In this document: piece by piece, positions 21,018-29,700 of the stretch
Numbering within the stretch: position 1 is the stretch's first letter
How the letters are laid out: each line of letters opens with the position of its first letter
Origin: Caballeronia insecticola
GTDB lineage: Bacteria; Pseudomonadota; Gammaproteobacteria; Burkholderiales; Burkholderiaceae
Direction: 5' to 3'
DNA length: 64,000 nt
Assembly: GCF_000402035.1 (NCBI RefSeq)
Contig: NC_021287.1
Span: 372,001 to 436,000 of the forward strand
Translations under genes and position numbers: made by a program
The notes under the pieces: model-generated
Seen by the model: the letters and a program-made list of their open reading frames with translations, nothing else
Told to the model about the DNA's origin: nothing
Databases searched by the model: none

Positions 21018-22703
21018 ATGAGCATCATCCTTTCAACACGCGTCAGAAACCACATCGATTCGATCGTGAAAGAGCATCTTTACCTTGAAGACGCAGCTGA
21101 CGATTCAAAAAAATATTCGAGAGGAATCACTGCAGTATGTCTAGCGGGGCTCACCGGTCTTCCGTATTCTTCGGTGAAAGACTATGTAGTTGATGGAAGC
21201 CGCGACAATGGGATAGACGGAGTCGCCTACGATGCGCCAAAAAATAAGCTTTATCTAGTTCAGGCTAAATGGTCCAATAAAGGTACCGGTACTATTGATA
21301 CGGGAGATCTGCGAAAGTTTATTGCGGGCGTTTACGACCTGTTGAATGAGAATTGGGAGAAGTTTAACGCTCGATATGGCATCATTGCAAATAAAATATC
21401 AGACGCTATCCGGAACGATCCGGAAATCGTGGTGGTCGCCGCATTTAATAGCGATAATCCGATTAGCCGTGAGTGCGAAGATATCATAAGCGACTTCCTA
21501 GCTGAAAATAATTCGGATCACCAAGAGATCGTAACATTTAGGCAGTTTGATCTGAAGCGTCTTATTCGAACAATAAATTCAATTAAAGCCGGTTCGAAAT
21601 CGGACGTGGAACTCAATCTGTTGCATTGGGGCGAACAAAAAGAGCCATACTACGCTGTGTACGGAAAAATTTCGTGTGCAGATGTAGCAGAGTGGCACAA
21701 TACCCATGAGAACCTTCTCTTCTCCGAAAATATCCGGAATACGTTGCCAGAAAGCGAGATTAATACTCAAATAGAAGCCGCGTTGGTCAATGATCCAGCG
21801 GAGTTTTGGTATCTAAACAATGGAATAACGGCGATAGCGGACGAAGTCGTAAGAAAGCCTATCGGACTCGGTGATCAGAAGGAAAGCGCGCTTTGGAAAG
21901 TCAGCAATCTCAAGATCGTGAACGGAGCCCAAACTACCGGTTCGATTGCAAAAGCGTACAGCAAGAGTCCTCACGCGGTGCGGAAGGCGTATGTGCAGAT
22001 AAAGGTAATTTCGCTTGAAAACGCACCAATTGATATTGCAAAAAAAGTAACGACAGCTACTAACACACAGAATCGCGTTGACGCCAAGGACTTTCTGGCT
22101 TTGGATCCGATTCAGGACGGCATCGCGGAATCTTTCAAGCAACGTGGCATTCAGTATTGTTATCGACGCGGTGAGAGAGTTGTTGATGTCGCTAAAGGCC
22201 TTGAAGTCCAGGAGCTGGCTATGGCGCTAGCAGTCTCCAGCGATCATATGAGCAGTGTCACTGTCGCAAAGCGTAACGCCGGATCGCTTACTGATCCCAA
22301 CGGACATTACGCGAAAATATTCGACAAGCCACTCGACGCTGAACTGGCATGGAATTTGGTGCTTAAGTTTCGTGAAGTGGAGTCTCTTGCCACAGAGTAC
22401 ATGGGAAAACTCAAGGGGCGAGAGGCGCAATTCGCGGTACATGGCAATCGATTTATCGAACACTTGCTCGTAATTACAAGTGGTAGAGTCAGTAAGGAGA
22501 AGATCGCAAAGATTCATGAGGCGCTTAGGCGCGTAGTTAATGAGCTTTACGGAACAGACTGTTATCTCGCAGTTGTTTTTAAAAATACCAAAAAATGTGA
22601 AGCCATCAAAGCGCGAATGTTGGACTTAATGAAAAAATCATCGCACAACGCTTCTAAAAATCATGATTATAGTGCACAGCTTTCGCTGGGCATTGAAGAG
22701 TAG
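21018..22703 (+). CDS. AIPR-family abortive-infection/phage-resistance protein with Mrr-like N terminus
   Basis: The 561-residue protein carries the hallmarks of the AIPR family (PF10592): FWYLNNGIT (263-271), IVNGAQTTGSI (300-310) and TNTQNRVDAKDFLALDPIQ (about 348-366). The N-terminal 110 residues look like a PD-(D/E)XK/Mrr-type nuclease: DNGIDG (63-68) followed by LYLVQAK (78-84), giving the D...QxK pattern. The gene is strikingly AT-rich and full of A/T-ended codons, unlike all neighbours, so recent horizontal transfer is inferred. No methyltransferase, integrase or partner gene adjoins. Family members are linked to phage resistance; the mechanism of this one is unknown. The ribosome-binding site is weak (TTAAGAAA). 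Confidence 0.85.
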   Translation: MSIILSTRVRNHIDSIVKEHLYLEDAADDSKKYSRGITAVCLAGLTGLPYSSVKDYVVDGSRDNGIDGVAYDAPKNKLYLVQAKWSNKGTGTIDTGDLRKFIAGVYDLLNENWEKFNARYGIIANKISDAIRNDPEIVVVAAFNSDNPISRECEDIISDFLAENNSDHQEIVTFRQFDLKRLIRTINSIKAGSKSDVELNLLHWGEQKEPYYAVYGKISCADVAEWHNTHENLLFSENIRNTLPESEINTQIEAALVNDPAEFWYLNNGITAIADEVVRKPIGLGDQKESALWKVSNLKIVNGAQTTGSIAKAYSKSPHAVRKAYVQIKVISLENAPIDIAKKVTTATNTQNRVDAKDFLALDPIQDGIAESFKQRGIQYCYRRGERVVDVAKGLEVQELAMALAVSSDHMSSVTVAKRNAGSLTDPNGHYAKIFDKPLDAELAWNLVLKFREVESLATEYMGKLKGREAQFAVHGNRFIEHLLVITSGRVSKEKIAKIHEALRRVVNELYGTDCYLAVVFKNTKKCEAIKARMLDLMKKSSHNASKNHDYSAQLSLGIEE

Positions 22704-22755
22704 TATTACATCGCACCACGCGCGAGACGTCGTATAGCTCAGTCGCTATTTTACG

Positions 22756-22779
22756 GACCGACCTTCACTATGGTCGGTC
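22756..22779. terminator. Hairpin between the convergent AIPR gene and aroG
   Basis: Perfect 8-bp stem GACCGACC/GGTCGGTC with an 8-base loop, 52 bp after the AIPR stop and 14 bp before the aroG stop. Flanking sequence is only moderately T-rich, so its use as a bidirectional terminator is an inference from position. Confidence 0.5.
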
Positions 22780-22793
22780 TAGACAAGCTTTTA

Positions 22794-23867
22794 TCAGTTA
22801 CCGTTTGTTCGTCCGCTTCTCCGTTGCTTCACGGAGTCGGCCAGCCCTTCCAGCACGCCCACACTCTCATCCCACCCGATACAAGCATCGGTGACGCTCT
22901 GTCCGTAGGTCAATTCGCACCCTTCCTTCAAATCCTGTCGCCCCGCGACAAGATGCGACTCCACCATCACCCCAACAATCCGCTCGTCCCCGGAAGCAAG
23001 CTGCCGCCCGATATCTTCACAAACCGGAATCTGGTTCTCATGCTTCTTCGAGCTGTTCGCGTGACTCGCATCGATCATCAAACGCGCGGCTAAACCAGCC
23101 TTCCCGATATCACTACAAGCTGCATCCACACTCGCCGCATCGTAATTCGGCGCTTTGCCGCCGCGCAAAATAATGTGGCAATCCTCATTACCCGCGGTTG
23201 AAACAATCGCCGAATGCCCGCCTTTGGTCACAGAAAGGAAATGGTGAGGCTGCGAAGCCGCCTTGATTGCATCGACGGCGATCTTCACGTTGCCATCCGT
23301 ACCGTTCTTGAACCCGACCGGGCACGACAAGCCCGAAGCCAGTTCGCGATGAACCTGCGATTCAGTCGTCCGCGCGCCAATCGCGCCCCACGAAATCAGA
23401 TCGGCGATGTACTGCGGGCTGATCATATCGAGGTACTCGGTGCCGGCCGGAAGCCCAAGCTCATTGATATGCATGAGCAATTCCCGCGCGGTCCGCAACC
23501 CGTCGTTGATCTTGAAGCTGTTATCCATGAACGGATCGTTGATGAGCCCCTTCCAGCCGACCGTGGTCCGCGGCTTCTCGAAGTACACGCGCATCACAAT
23601 TTCGAGTTCTCCGGCGAACCGCTTGCGCTGCTCGATCAACCGCCCCGCGTACTCCATCGCAGCCTTCGGATCATGAATCGAGCAAGGCCCGATGATGACG
23701 ATCAGCCGGTCATCCATCCCGTGAAGGATGCGATGCATCGATTGCCGCGCGTTGTAGATCAGCTCCGACACCGGCTCGGCGCAGGGAAATTCGCGGATCA
23801 GATGCGCGGGCGGGGTCAGCTCTTTCAACTCGCGGATGCGTACGTCATCGGTATTGTGCGGGGGCAT
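22794..23867 (-). CDS. aroG: 3-deoxy-7-phosphoheptulonate synthase (DAHP synthase, AroG type)
   Basis: First enzyme of the shikimate pathway, condensing phosphoenolpyruvate with erythrose-4-phosphate. The 357-residue class I enzyme shows IIGPCSIHDPKAAMEYAG, MRVYFEKPRTTVGWKGLINDP, GARTTESQVHRELASGLS and the metal-site region MIDASHANSSKKHENQ. The N-terminal extension matches the feedback-inhibited AroF/G/H group; which amino acid inhibits it cannot be told. The 5' leader carries an attenuator with a Phe/Tyr/Trp-rich peptide, so transcription probably responds to aromatic amino acid supply. Confidence 0.96.
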   Translation of the reverse strand: MPPHNTDDVRIRELKELTPPAHLIREFPCAEPVSELIYNARQSMHRILHGMDDRLIVIIGPCSIHDPKAAMEYAGRLIEQRKRFAGELEIVMRVYFEKPRTTVGWKGLINDPFMDNSFKINDGLRTARELLMHINELGLPAGTEYLDMISPQYIADLISWGAIGARTTESQVHRELASGLSCPVGFKNGTDGNVKIAVDAIKAASQPHHFLSVTKGGHSAIVSTAGNEDCHIILRGGKAPNYDAASVDAACSDIGKAGLAARLMIDASHANSSKKHENQIPVCEDIGRQLASGDERIVGVMVESHLVAGRQDLKEGCELTYGQSVTDACIGWDESVGVLEGLADSVKQRRSGRTNGN

Positions 23868-23917
23868 TTCGTTACTCCAACAAGGGCAGATCCAGCGAAG
23901 ATCCAGGGCAGATGGCG

Positions 23918-23949
23918 AAAAAAAACCGCCAGACTCGCTGGCGGTTTTT
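23918..23949 (-). terminator. aroG attenuator: intrinsic terminator in the leader
   Basis: On the minus strand the leader RNA contains an 11-12 bp stem (AAAACCGCCAG/CTGGCGGTTTT, loop CGAGT) followed by a run of eight Ts, 50 bp before the aroG ATG. Its 5' arm, CCGCCAGCG (plus 23936-23944), is perfectly complementary to CGCTGGCGG inside the leader peptide gene (plus 23993-24001). That gives a mutually exclusive antiterminator pairing, the architecture of a ribosome-mediated attenuator. Confidence 0.85.
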
Positions 23950-23978
23950 CGGGAATTTCGGTTTTTTCGACCTAAGAC

Positions 23979-24044
23979 TCACCCCTCTCGATCCGCCAGC
24001 GGCTTGAGATGCCAAAAGAAATAAAAATAAAACTTGGCGGACAT
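23979..24044 (-). CDS. aroG leader peptide (Phe/Tyr/Trp-rich, 21 aa)
   Basis: A 22-codon frame on the minus strand runs from ATG 24042-24044 to TGA 23979-23981. It holds a block of seven consecutive aromatic codons encoding FYFYFFW, preceded by MSAK and followed by HLKPLADREG. A ribosome stalled on those codons would sit just before the CGCTGGCGG antiterminator segment and let it pair with the terminator's 5' arm. No strong ribosome-binding site is visible, so the start is supported by frame, composition and RNA architecture. Confidence 0.8.
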   Translation of the reverse strand: MSAKFYFYFFWHLKPLADREG

Positions 24045-24082
24045 GAGGGATCGAACGGGAGTCGAAAAAAGTTGTGACTGCT

Positions 24083-24112
24083 TTTATAACCGCAAACACG
24101 CGGCGCTGACAA
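24083..24112 (-). promoter_or_regulatory. Probable sigma-70 promoter of aroG leader
   Basis: On the minus strand TTGTCA (24107-24112) and TATAAA (24083-24088) are separated by 18 bp, close to consensus. They lie about 40 bp upstream of the leader peptide start, which places the transcript start just ahead of the peptide as an attenuator requires. Confidence 0.7.
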
Positions 24113-24137
24113 GCCTGCAACTACGAAACGCGGACAA

Positions 24138-24197
24138 TCCGCATCGGACCATGCGGCGACGCCGCAAACAAACGCATCCGATGCGGAAAATCCGCAT
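24138..24197. repeat. Cluster of inverted repeats between aroG promoter and tldD
   Basis: Three overlapping palindromes occupy 60 bp. TCCGCATCGGA (24138-24148) is the inverse of TCCGATGCGGA (24177-24187). TGCGGC and GCCGCA (24152-24166) form a tight hairpin with a 3-base loop. ATGCGGA/TCCGCAT (24181-24197) forms another hairpin 3 bp downstream of the tldD stop. The last may be a tldD terminator-like stem; the first could be a protein-binding site upstream of the aroG promoter. Confidence 0.6.
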
Positions 24198-24200
24198 GAA

Positions 24201-25667
24201 TCAGACCGTTCCGCCGACCGTCATCTTCTCGATACGCAATGTCGGCTGCCCGACGCCCACCGGCACGCTCTGGCCTTCCTTGCCGCACACGCCCACGCCG
24301 CTGTCGAGCGCCATGTCGTTGCCGATCATCGTCACGTATTTCAGCGATTCCGGCCCGCTGCCGATCAGCGTCGCGCCCTTCACCGGGTACGTGATCTTGC
24401 CGTCCTCGATCATGTACGCCTCGGACGCCGAGAACACGAACTTGCCGTTGGTGATATCGACCTGACCGCCGCCGAAATTCACCGCGTACAGGCCGTTCTT
24501 CACCGACGCCAGAATTTCCTCCGGATCCTTGTCGCCGTTAAGCATGTACGTGTTGGTCATGCGCGGCATCGGCAGGGCGGCGTACGACTCGCGACGCGCG
24601 TTGCCCGTCACCGGCATTTTCATCAGGCGCGCGTTGAGCGAGTCCTGAATGTAGCCCTTGAGAATGCCGTCTTCGATCAGCGTCGTGCACTGGGTCGGAT
24701 TGCCTTCGTCGTCGATATTGAGCGAGCCGCGCCGGTTCGGCAGCGTGCCGTCATCGACGACCGTGACGCCCTTCGCCGCGACCTGCTCGCCGATGCGCCC
24801 CGCAAACGCCGACGATCCCTTGCGGTTGAAATCGCCTTCGAGGCCGTGTCCGATCGCCTCGTGCAACAGCACGCCCGGCCAGCCCGGCCCGAGCACGACG
24901 GTCATCGCACCAGCCGGAGCAGGGCGCGCTTCGAGGTTGACGAGCGCCGCGTGCACGGCGTCGTCGACATATTTGTTCAGGATGGCGTCGGTGAAATAGC
25001 CGTAGTCGAAACGGCCGCCGCCGCCGCCCGTGCCGATCTCGCGCCGGCCATTCTGCTCGGCGATCACCGTCACGGACACGCGCACGAGCGGGCGCACGTC
25101 GGCGGCGAGGGCGCCGTCGCTGCGCGCGACCAGCACGACATCGTATTCGCCGGCGAGCCCCGCCATGACTTGCGTGATGCGCGGATCTTTACCGCGCGCC
25201 ATCTGCTCGACACGCTCCAGCAGTTTCACTTTCGCGTTGGCATCGAGCGAACTCAGCGGATCGGACGGCAGATACAGATCGCGGCCCGACACGCCCGTGA
25301 GCGCGCTCGCGGGTTTGATCTTGTGTTTGCCGCCGCCCGCGCGGGCGATCGCGCGCGTCATGAGCGCGGCCTGGCGGATGGATTCGGGCGAAAGATCGTC
25401 GGAATAGGCGAAAGCCGTGCGCTCGCCGGACACGGCGCGCACGCCGACGCCCTGGTCGATGCTGAAGCTGCCCGATTTGACGATGCCTTCTTCGAGACTC
25501 CACGCTTCGCTGCGCGTGGACTGGAAATAGAGGTCGGCATAATCGACGCGATGCTCGAAAATGTCCGCGAGCGTGCGTGTGATGAGTCCTTCGTCGAGGC
25601 CGTAGGGCGTGAGCAAAACGTCCTTCGCCGTGACCAGGTTGCGAATGCCGGGTTCGATGATGTTCAT
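24201..25667 (-). CDS. tldD: Metalloprotease TldD
   Basis: TldD pairs with TldE/PmbA to form a zinc protease that degrades unfolded peptides and matures some ribosomal peptides. The 488-residue product has the zinc motif in [18 protein letters not shown] (HExxxH form), the family end [14 protein letters not shown] and [20 protein letters not shown]. It follows the yhdP-like gene and a nitrilase-like gene on the same strand; yhdP with tldD is a conserved neighbourhood. Its partner pmbA is not in the window. Confidence 0.96.
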   Translation of the reverse strand: MNIIEPGIRNLVTAKDVLLTPYGLDEGLITRTLADIFEHRVDYADLYFQSTRSEAWSLEEGIVKSGSFSIDQGVGVRAVSGERTAFAYSDDLSPESIRQAALMTRAIARAGGGKHKIKPASALTGVSGRDLYLPSDPLSSLDANAKVKLLERVEQMARGKDPRITQVMAGLAGEYDVVLVARSDGALAADVRPLVRVSVTVIAEQNGRREIGTGGGGGRFDYGYFTDAILNKYVDDAVHAALVNLEARPAPAGAMTVVLGPGWPGVLLHEAIGHGLEGDFNRKGSSAFAGRIGEQVAAKGVTVVDDGTLPNRRGSLNIDDEGNPTQCTTLIEDGILKGYIQDSLNARLMKMPVTGNARRESYAALPMPRMTNTYMLNGDKDPEEILASVKNGLYAVNFGGGQVDITNGKFVFSASEAYMIEDGKITYPVKGATLIGSGPESLKYVTMIGNDMALDSGVGVCGKEGQSVPVGVGQPTLRIEKMTVGGTV

Positions 25668-25814
25668 GCGGTGCCTATTACGTCTTCTAAGACGAGTTCG
25701 GTGATATTTCAGACGAATTGCAGACTATTCTACGGTCTGATTCAGTCACGTCATGTGCGGGGAGAAACCCGCATCTTCAAGTCGAGATTTCGCAAGGGGT
25801 CGCAGGCCGCGCGA

Positions 25815-26648
25815 TCACCCGATCACGCGATGCCGGTACGCCGGCAAACTCTGTCGCACGGCGACGATACGTTCCAGGTCGATGCCGCCCGCCACCACGC
25901 CCATGCCTTCGTCCTGCACGGCGACGATCTCGCCCCACGGATCGATCAGCATGCTGTGGCCCCACGTGCGGCGGCCGTTTTCGTGCCTGCCGCCCTGCGC
26001 CGCGGCGAGCACGTAGCACTGATTTTCGACGGCGCGCGCCTTCAATAACGTCTCCCAGTGCGCATTGCCCGTCGTATAGGTGAATGCGGACGGCACGACC
26101 ATCAGCGCGCAATCGCCGAGTTTCCGGTACAGCTCCGGAAAACGCAGGTCGTAACAAACCGACAAGCCGACGCGCCCGAACGGCGCGTCGAAGGTCCGTA
26201 CTTCGCTGCCCGGGCAAATGGTGCGCGCTTCGTCGAACGATTCCGCGCCTTTTTCGAAATTGAACAGATGAATCTTGTCGTAACGCGCGACCTGCGCGCC
26301 GGACGGATCAAAGACGAGCGTCGTGTTCAGCACGCGGTCCGCTTCCGGCGACTGCAACGGCAAGGTCCCGCCGATGATCCACACGCGATGTTCGCGCGCT
26401 GCATCGGAGAGGAATTGCTGAATGGGGCCGGAACCGGGCGTTTCACGGATCGCCAGTTTGTCGGTGTCCTTGAAGCCCATGTAGCAAAAATATTCCGGCA
26501 GGAGCACGAGTTGCGCGCCGCCGCGCGCCGCCTCGGCGATAAGGCGCCCGGCGTCGGCCAGATTGCGGTCCAACTCGGGCGTGCTGACCATTTGCAGCGC
26601 GGCGACTCGAAACGGCTTGCCGGCGCTTTCGCTCGATCTTTCGCTCAT
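25815..26648 (-). CDS. Carbon-nitrogen hydrolase (nitrilase superfamily, Nit1/YbeM-like)
   Basis: The 277-residue protein has the nitrilase-fold triad: Glu in LVLLPEYFCYMG, Lys in YDKIHLFNFEKG and Cys in VGLSVCYDLRFPELYRKL. Close relatives in Proteobacteria act as deaminated-glutathione amidases (metabolite repair), which is the best guess here. The ATG at 26648 is preferred over an in-frame TTG at 26666. It lies between the yhdP-like gene and tldD on the same strand (147 bp before tldD). Confidence 0.9.
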   Translation of the reverse strand: MSERSSESAGKPFRVAALQMVSTPELDRNLADAGRLIAEAARGGAQLVLLPEYFCYMGFKDTDKLAIRETPGSGPIQQFLSDAAREHRVWIIGGTLPLQSPEADRVLNTTLVFDPSGAQVARYDKIHLFNFEKGAESFDEARTICPGSEVRTFDAPFGRVGLSVCYDLRFPELYRKLGDCALMVVPSAFTYTTGNAHWETLLKARAVENQCYVLAAAQGGRHENGRRTWGHSMLIDPWGEIVAVQDEGMGVVAGGIDLERIVAVRQSLPAYRHRVIG

Positions 26649-26707
26649 GTGTCGGTGCGCAGCCAAGAAAATAGGGACGAAGGAGGCGTCGCGCGAACGC
26701 CCGTTTC

Positions 26708-29700
26708 TTACTGCACGGCGGACGGCACGTCGACGGCGGCTGGTGTTTCGATCTTACCCTGATCGCCCTTGAGTCGCTGGATGACAGGTTTGTTCCACGA
26801 ACCGGTGATCGAATAGTCGAAGGCGAACGCTTTCTGAATCGATGCCGACAGCGCGATGTCCGCCGCCAGCACGCCGAGCCCGAGCAGCGGATTGATGACC
26901 GCCGCGCCGATCGCAGCCGCGCCCGCGCCGACGGTCGGGATCACCTTCACGTGCAGATCCTGCGTCTGCTTCGGCAGATCGACCATGCCCTGCATCTGCA
27001 CGCGCGCGGGCGGCGTGACCATCAGGAAGTCGTCCGTGCGGCTGATGCCATCGACGATGCGCGCGTTGCCCGTCATCTTCTCGAACGGCAAACCCTTGCC
27101 GACGACGTCCTCGAAATGCAGCGTCAGCAGGTTCGCGAGACTGCGCAGGCTGAAGATGCCGAGCCACTTCGCCGCGCCCGGCGCGCGCAGAATTTGCCCG
27201 TGCCGCACATCGACGGCGACGTTGCCGTCGAGCGTGTTCATGTCGAGCGTGGTCGGGCCGCCGTTCCACGCCGCGTGGCCCGCCACCGTGCCGGTGCCCG
27301 CGTTGATCACGCGCGGCGCGCCGAAGCGGTCGATCAACTGGCCGACGTCCTTCAAGTCGAGCTTGAAATCGAGCGACGTGCGCCGCTGCAGGCCGTCGTC
27401 GGTGTCGTAGGGCATGGTGTCCTGCTGGGCGGGCTGTGGCGCTTGCGCAGTTCGGATCGCGCCGCCCGGCAGCGTGCGCCACGTCGCGTTGGCGGTGAGC
27501 GTTGCATCGGGATTGGCGAGTTCGAGCTTGTCGAGCGTCCAGATCGGCTCGTCGGCGATCACTTCGTTGTGGGCGTCGACTTCGAGCCGCCCGAGGCTGT
27601 GGCCGCGGAACACGAGCTCGTTCACGATGAGATCGATCGTCGGCATATTGCGCGGCGGCTTGCGGATCACGCGGCCGACCAGATCGTCCTCCGTCTTGTC
27701 CGGAATCACGACTTTCGCGAAGCGTGCCTGCAACGCGCCCGGGCTTTCTTTCGTTGCGCCGGGCGTCCACGCGAGATAGCCCGACACCTGATTGGACGCC
27801 ACATTCGCCTGCCACTTGCGATCGCTCTGGCTTTCGCTCGCGCCGATCACGACGTTCTCCCAGCGCCGGTCGAGCAGCCTGAGCGTCGTGAAATGGACGG
27901 CGGCGCGCGTCGGGATGAATTGTTTGACGTCTTCGCTCATCGGCGGACGCGTCGCGTTTGCGGCGGCTACTGCTTGCGGCGCGGATGCGCTCGCCGTGCT
28001 GATCTCGGCGAAGGTTTTGCGCCAGGCGTCGGCGTCGAGTTCGTCGAGATCGACGGCGGCGCTCACGCCTTCAGCAGGCAGATCGCCCGGCTTGTTCACG
28101 CCGATCGCGCCGCGCACGACTTTCAACTGCGCGCGCATGTTCATCGGCTCGGCGGCGTTCTGCGGGTCGATCTTCACCTGCGCACGGCCGATCTGCCGGA
28201 ACACGTAATGCGCTTGCACGGGACCGAAGCTCAACTGCGCGTCGTGTAGATCCGACGGGCCGCCCGGCGTCGGCTGGAACGTGAAGGAGAACGGCATCGG
28301 CGTGCCTTGTGCCTTGCCGAACGGGGCGGGCAGATCGATCGCGAGCCCCGACAGATCCGAACTCGCCCGCACGTTCGGCAGCGCGTTCTTCTCGCCGCGC
28401 ACATGCAATTCATATGGCGCCGCGCCCTTGATGCGCTTCATGAACTGCACGACCTGCGGCGTCATGCGTGCATTGAAGCGCTCAGCTGCGTCTGCGCCGA
28501 TGCGCCCGTTCACGTCGATGGCATAGCTGCCGTCAGGCTGCACGCCGCCTTTCGCGCGCACGTCGCCGCCGAGCAGTTGCGCGGTCAGGTCGTTGAGCGT
28601 GACGGTTTTCGCGGCGAAGTCCGCGCGGCCGCGCAGATGCGTGAGCGGCGGCAGATTGCCGTACGCGACTTCGTTGTCGGCGAACGTGAGCGAGCCTTTA
28701 TATTCGGGCTTGATGGGCGGCTGCGGCGCGGGCGGGCGATAGCGCGGAATGCCGAGCGTGAGCGCGAGCGCGGCGTCGCCTTTCGCGTCGATTTTGCGCG
28801 TCGCGTGTTTCGCCATCAGGCCGAGCGAGCTGTCGTCGACGTATTGCAGCATGTCGGCGAGCGGGCCGTGCGCGCGGCCGTCGATCCACAGTTTCGTTTC
28901 GCGGTTGCCCGTATCGTCGATGCGCCCGGTCACTTTCGTCACGCGCACGCCGCGATAATGGCCGCGGTCGATATCGAAGCCGAGCTTGTTCTGCGCAAGC
29001 GTAAACACGCCGTCGATGCCCTCGAACGCCGGCCAGAAGTTCGGCAGGCCGTTGGCCATCTTGCGCGGCGGAAACGGCGTGGGATCGAACTTGCCGCCCG
29101 TGAAGGGCGCGTTGATGCGGAACACGCCCGCATCGGGAAACTTCGCGTAGGGGAAGCGGGTGAGATCGCCGTGCACTTCGAGCGTGCCGTTTCTCGCGAC
29201 GCCTGCCTGCAGCGCGTGACCGAGATAGACGCGCACGCGCTCGTTCAGGCTCGTCGGCAGATAGCGCACGAGACGCGTCACCTTCAGATACGCGACCTTC
29301 GCTTTCAGGTCGAGATTGCCGCGCCCATGGCCCTGATTCCAGTAGTCGGCGGTGACTTCGCCTTCGGCGTCCGCGTTCTTCACGTGCAGCGTATCGAGAT
29401 GAATTTTGAACGCGCGGCGCTGTTCGCCGGGCGCGATGGCATCGGCGACGGTCCAGCGCGCGTTGCCCCGCAGCGAATCGAAGGTGAGACGCGGATCGTC
29501 GAAGGCGCCGGGAATGATGACCGCCGCGTTTTTCGTGTCGATGGTGATGCGGCCTTCCTTCTCGTTCGCGTCGACGACGCCCCACAGATTGTCGACCCCC
29601 GGAATGCCCGCGCGCGGATGGTTGTTGATCGTGAGGCCGGGCGGCGGTTCCTGCGCCTGCACGCTGATGCCTTGCAACTCGCCCTTGAACGCGTAATGCA

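Noticed and set aside
22728..22760. tRNA-like 5' fragment (GTATAGCTCAGT) downstream of the AIPR gene, a possible integration site
   Set aside because: Only the D-arm-like start matches; no D-stem partner, anticodon arm or T-arm follows, so it is probably chance.
20941..22793. Insertion-sequence or prophage origin for the AT-rich island
   Set aside because: No transposase, integrase, terminal inverted repeats or convincing target-site duplication could be found at either edge.
23872..24120. 82-codon minus-strand frame spanning the aroG leader
   Set aside because: It overlaps promoter, leader peptide and terminator in another frame; the short aromatic peptide with attenuator structure explains the region better.
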